64,000 nucleotides of DNA from Piper betle (Eukaryota; Streptophyta; Magnoliopsida; Piperales; Piperaceae): NCBI GenBank assembly GCA_033002965.1, contig JAURVB010004762.1:1-64000 (forward strand). The letters are read 5' to 3'. Made by a program: the position numbers and the translations under genes. Of this stretch, positions 60,836 through 64,000 are shown piece after piece (the first letter of the stretch is position 1; each line of letters begins with the position of its first letter). A model generated the notes under the pieces. It was given only the letters and a program-made list of their open reading frames with translations, was not told the origin of the DNA and searched no databases.

Positions 60836-60883
<48 letters not shown>
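60836..60883. repeat. (TA)n microsatellite right of foldback
   Basis: About 24 TA units, about 60 bases beyond the right arm. Confidence 0.95.
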
Positions 60884-60885
<2 letters not shown>

Positions 60886-61717
60886 CCGGAACGAGCAATG
60901 TTTTAACTAAAAAGGCCAGATTTGACATTTCACATCTGTATTTTTCATATAAAAAACCATCTCATTTCTGTCACCGATAGCAAATAACGTTTCAAAATTG
61001 AATATTTGAGTGTGAATCAAATGCACAAGTCCATAACGGATGAACAAACTCGAATCACTAATAAATCAAAACATACATTAACAGATAACAAAACCTGCAA
61101 TTCGTGCTTCTCTTGCTTTTCTCCTCTGGCGTGCGCGAGCTTATTTGTGTCGCTTATTTGACTGACAAACATATAATGAAAATAGGTTTGTCGATGATTT
61201 TTTATGGTTTGCTGTTGATTTGGATCAATGGTTGAGATTGCCAAGAATGACCAGTAACTTCGGAGGCTACAGTTCAAGGCTGCTCTGAATAATCTACCTA
61301 GTTCAAAAGTACGTGTGGAAAACTCAGATTTTGGAGGTGACTTTTCGATGGTCAAACAGGAAACAACGTGGATTGTATTGTTTTTTTGTATTTTGTGTTG
61401 GACTAGATTGGATGCTAGAATCCTAAAGGACTGGTAGCAATAAAAAAAATAAAAAGAGAAGAAGGGAAATATATCTGACTCAGGTAGCAATAAAGTAAAA
61501 AGGATGAGAAGAAAAGAAATATATCTGACTCTGGTAATAAAAAAAAGAAAAGAAGCATGAGTGCTCCAAAGTCCTAAGCTCAAGAATTGATTATTTGTTC
61601 CCAGTCTTTTAATCTTTCTTCCTCTTCAACTTCTTCTACCTCACTCAGAATCACAGCCTTCTTGTAATCTTTGTTGGTTCTGAGTCAGGTGGCTCTCCAG
61701 GCCACCTTCCCCTGCTC
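60884..61717 (+). promoter_or_regulatory. Upstream region of the XBAT31-like gene
   Basis: A duplicated 60-base segment (AAATATATCTGACTCAGGTA and AAATATATCTGACTCTGGTA) lies at 61467-61545. A CT-rich leader (61605-61640) precedes the ATG at 61718. The open frame on the other strand is chance. Confidence 0.35.
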
Positions 61718-64000
61718 ATGGGGCAGGAGTTGAGTTGCTCTGCCGGCCAGGAGAATGACATCTTTGAAGCTGTTGCGGCTGGGGACATGGCAGAGGTGAT
61801 GGCTGTTCTTGAGAACGACCCAGTTGCCATACATCTTGCCACTGTCTATGACCGACTTTCTCCTCTGCATGTAGCCGCTGCTAATGGAAGAACAGAGGTG
61901 GGTTTTGGTTTTGAAGAGTTTTATGGAAGGTTTTTGATTTGTTCTGGTTTCTGTTTTGGTGATGGGTTTTGTTTGTGGGTGGCAGGTTTTGTCTCTGATC
62001 TTGGACAAGCGTGTGAATCCGGATGTGATGAATCGGCATAAGCAGGTGCAGAAGGGTTGTTTCTTTTCTTTCTTATTCTCTGATTGGTGTATGTATTCAT
62101 ATTCTCTTGGTTGATTTGTTTAGACTCCATTAATACTGGCTGCAATGAACGGGAAGATTTCTTGCGTCCAGAAACTCCTTCAATTTGGTGCCAATGTATG
62201 CGCCTTGATATTTCTCATTAATTATTGTAGGCAGAACTTCTCATCTTATTTATCTTGTTCTCTATGAATATGATCTCAGATTTTGCTGTTTGATTCATTG
62301 AATGGGCGAACTTGCTTGCACTATGCGGCATACTACGGCCACCCGGATTGTCTTCAAGCCATTCTCGATGCTGCTCATTCAACTCCTGTTGCAGATTCAT
62401 GGTCCGTTCGTCTCCCCACTTTGTTTGAAACATTTTTTTTTCATAGTTAAACTGAGATGGTAATAGCTACTGTTCTCTTGTAATGGTAGGGGATTTTCTC
62501 GGTTTGTGAACATCAGAGATGGTAATGGAGCCACTCCTTTGCACTTGGCTGCAAGACAGAAGCAGGCCGAATGTGTTCATGCCCTTCTGGATAGTGGAGC
62601 TCTTGTGTGTGCTTCAACCGGTAGTTATGGGTAAAGATTGTATTTTTCAACAATTTGTTGTGGAAATGCATTGTTGTTGAGAATGATTCAGTTGTTTGGA
62701 CTAAGAGAGAGTTATGTTCTCAGATGTGCAGGGAGCACTCCTCTTCACTTAGCTGCTCGTGGTGGCTCTCTGGATTGTGTTAGAGAGTTGCTGGCTTGGG
62801 GGGCAGATCGCCGTCAGAGAGATTCATCTGGGTATCTTTCTTCTTCATCTTCCCACCACATTTTTCATTTGTAAGATAGGATTCTGGCATATTCGGAATA
62901 TGAGGATTTAATCTTTTTAGTCTCCATTGCACGATCACATAGTTTGTTTCAAATGGTGGATATTTTCACTTTCTAACGATTCCATGTTTCTTACAAAACC
63001 TGAGATTATGATTACGGTGATTGCTTAGCCTGTCAAAACCAGCTGCTACGTTTCCCGTTATGTTTTACCTATGCATGAAACTGAAGCAACTCCAAGACTT
63101 TGTGTCTTAGGTCATTATAATTTATAACCGTTCAGAATTTTTAGTTAGTTGCTTGCTTCTGTAATTGTGCTGATGAACTGGTTAACAATGTCGAAATCCA
63201 TGCATTTTGTTCACTGGGGATTCTACAAAGTGATCTATTTAGATCTTGAAATGAAGTTGTTTTCACTTCTGATTAATCATTGAGCCTTGCTAACCTCATT
63301 CTCAAGGTGGTTCAAATTTGCAGGAGAATACCATACATTGTCGCGCTAAAGCACAAACATGGAGCTTGTGCGGCATTGCTGAGTCCTTCTTCTGCCGAGC
63401 CTCTTGTTTGGCCATCGCCTCTGAAGATCATAAGCAAGCTCAATCCTGAGGCAAAGGTCCTACTAGAGAAAGCTCTTTTGGATGCGAACAGAAAGAGGGA
63501 GAAGAACATTTTGAAAGGCTACTCTTTGCCATCTCCTTCCCATTCTGAGGGCAGTGCTGACACTGGACTTGATGGCGATATAGATGAGGTTATAACTTTT
63601 GCTCCTACTTTGAATCAATGTTGTAAATTATCCTCAGGTGAGAATATATATATAAATATGTTGATTGAATGTATTAGTAACGGAGTACTATAAACTACAA
63701 AAAATGCAGTTTAGTGACTCGGAGCTCTGTTGTATCTGCTTTGAGCAAGTATGCACAATTGAAGTTCGAGACTGTGGTCACCAAATGTGTGCACATTGCA
63801 CATTAGCGTTGTGCTGTCACAACAAGCCCAACCCTTCTATGGCGAGTTCAACAGCCCCAGTTTGCCCATTCTGTCGATCCAATATAGGGCAATTGGTGAT
63901 AGCTAAAATCAAACACGAGATTGGAGAAGAAGATAGCAGCACCATGAAGTTAAAAAAATCCAGAAGGTCCAGAAATTTTTCCGGGGGAAGCAGCAGTTTC
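61718..64000 (+). CDS. XBAT31: Ankyrin-repeat RING E3 ubiquitin ligase, XBAT31-like, 3' end outside window
   Basis: This plant XB3-type E3 ligase has ankyrin repeats for substrate binding and a RING finger that recruits the E2. Exons are 61718-61897, 61986-62045, 62124-62195, 62280-62401, 62490-62630, 62724-62831, 63324-63588 and 63710 to beyond 64000, all GT-AG and in phase, giving 413 residues so far. Ankyrin repeats span about residues 10-250 (DRLSPLHVAAANGRTE, NGRTCLHYAAYYGHPDC, NGATPLHLAARQKQAEC, GSTPLHLAARGGSLDCV). The conserved WPSPLKIISKLNPEAK segment follows, then the RING (ELCCICFEQVCTIEVRDCGH, MCAHC, CPFC) at about 320-375. The start MGQELSC has glycine 2 and serine 6, fitting N-myristoylation as proposed for XB3 relatives. 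The match to Arabidopsis XBAT31 is close over its whole length. The tail (SGGSSSF) runs into the edge. Confidence 0.95.

Noticed and set aside
61017..61583. 188-residue minus-strand frame upstream of the XBAT31-like gene
   Set aside because: Phe/Leu-rich low-complexity translation of AG/CT-rich repeated DNA, with no domain.

Overview
This window is nuclear DNA of a flowering plant. It has spliced genes with GT-AG introns, plant-only families (Dof, U-box/ARM, DC1, thaumatin-like, XBAT), Ty1/copia retrotransposons and hAT-type elements. Intergenic DNA is strongly AT-rich. Some single-exon genes (thaumatin-like, first exon of the GT14 copy) are very GC-rich, which suggests a monocot outside the grasses, but that is only an inference.

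Layout. 1-2.1 kb: repeats and an LTR-like fragment. 2.4-3.15 kb: thaumatin-like (PR-5) gene with one frameshift. 4.16-6.16 kb: short LTR element without coding capacity. 6.86-7.79 kb: plant membrane-protein gene with one frameshift. 11.3-15.1 kb: intact 8-exon gene for the AP-3 adaptor mu subunit (415 aa). 16.3-19.9 kb: decayed copia relic, minus strand. 20.3-22.3 kb: GT14 glycosyltransferase pseudogene. 23.9-29.0 kb: full-length but dead copia element, minus strand, with both LTRs, PBS, PPT and all pol domains. 31.3-32.5 kb: Dof transcription factor (2 exons). 34.7-38.9 kb: U-box/ARM E3 ligase of the PUB13/PUB14/SPL11 type, minus strand, intact (681 aa, 4 coding exons). 41.7-42.6 kb: non-LTR retrotransposon remnant. 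42.6-43.4 kb: hAT-like MITE with target duplication. 46.15-48.63 kb: 2.5 kb hAT-like non-autonomous element with GC-rich filler. 51.1-51.8 kb: DC1 protein gene, minus strand, one frameshift. 52.3-53.5 kb: tandem array of about 188 bp units. 59.35-60.78 kb: large foldback structure. 61.7-64.0 kb: XBAT31-type ankyrin/RING E3 ligase, running off the window edge.

The genes do not form an operon or pathway. Two E3 ubiquitin ligases, a PR-5 protein and a DC1 protein all belong to families often tied to stress or immunity, but this looks like ordinary gene scatter. Three otherwise well-conserved genes (thaumatin-like, membrane protein, DC1) are each broken by one single-base indel in a run of exactly five C (or G) residues. 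That pattern points to homopolymer errors in the assembly rather than three separate gene deaths.

I found no convincing new multi-gene system. The least ordinary sequences are the foldback family at 59-61 kb, the higher-order tandem array at 52-53.5 kb, and the hAT-like element at 42.6 kb with a tRNA-like promoter motif and a recent internal duplication.
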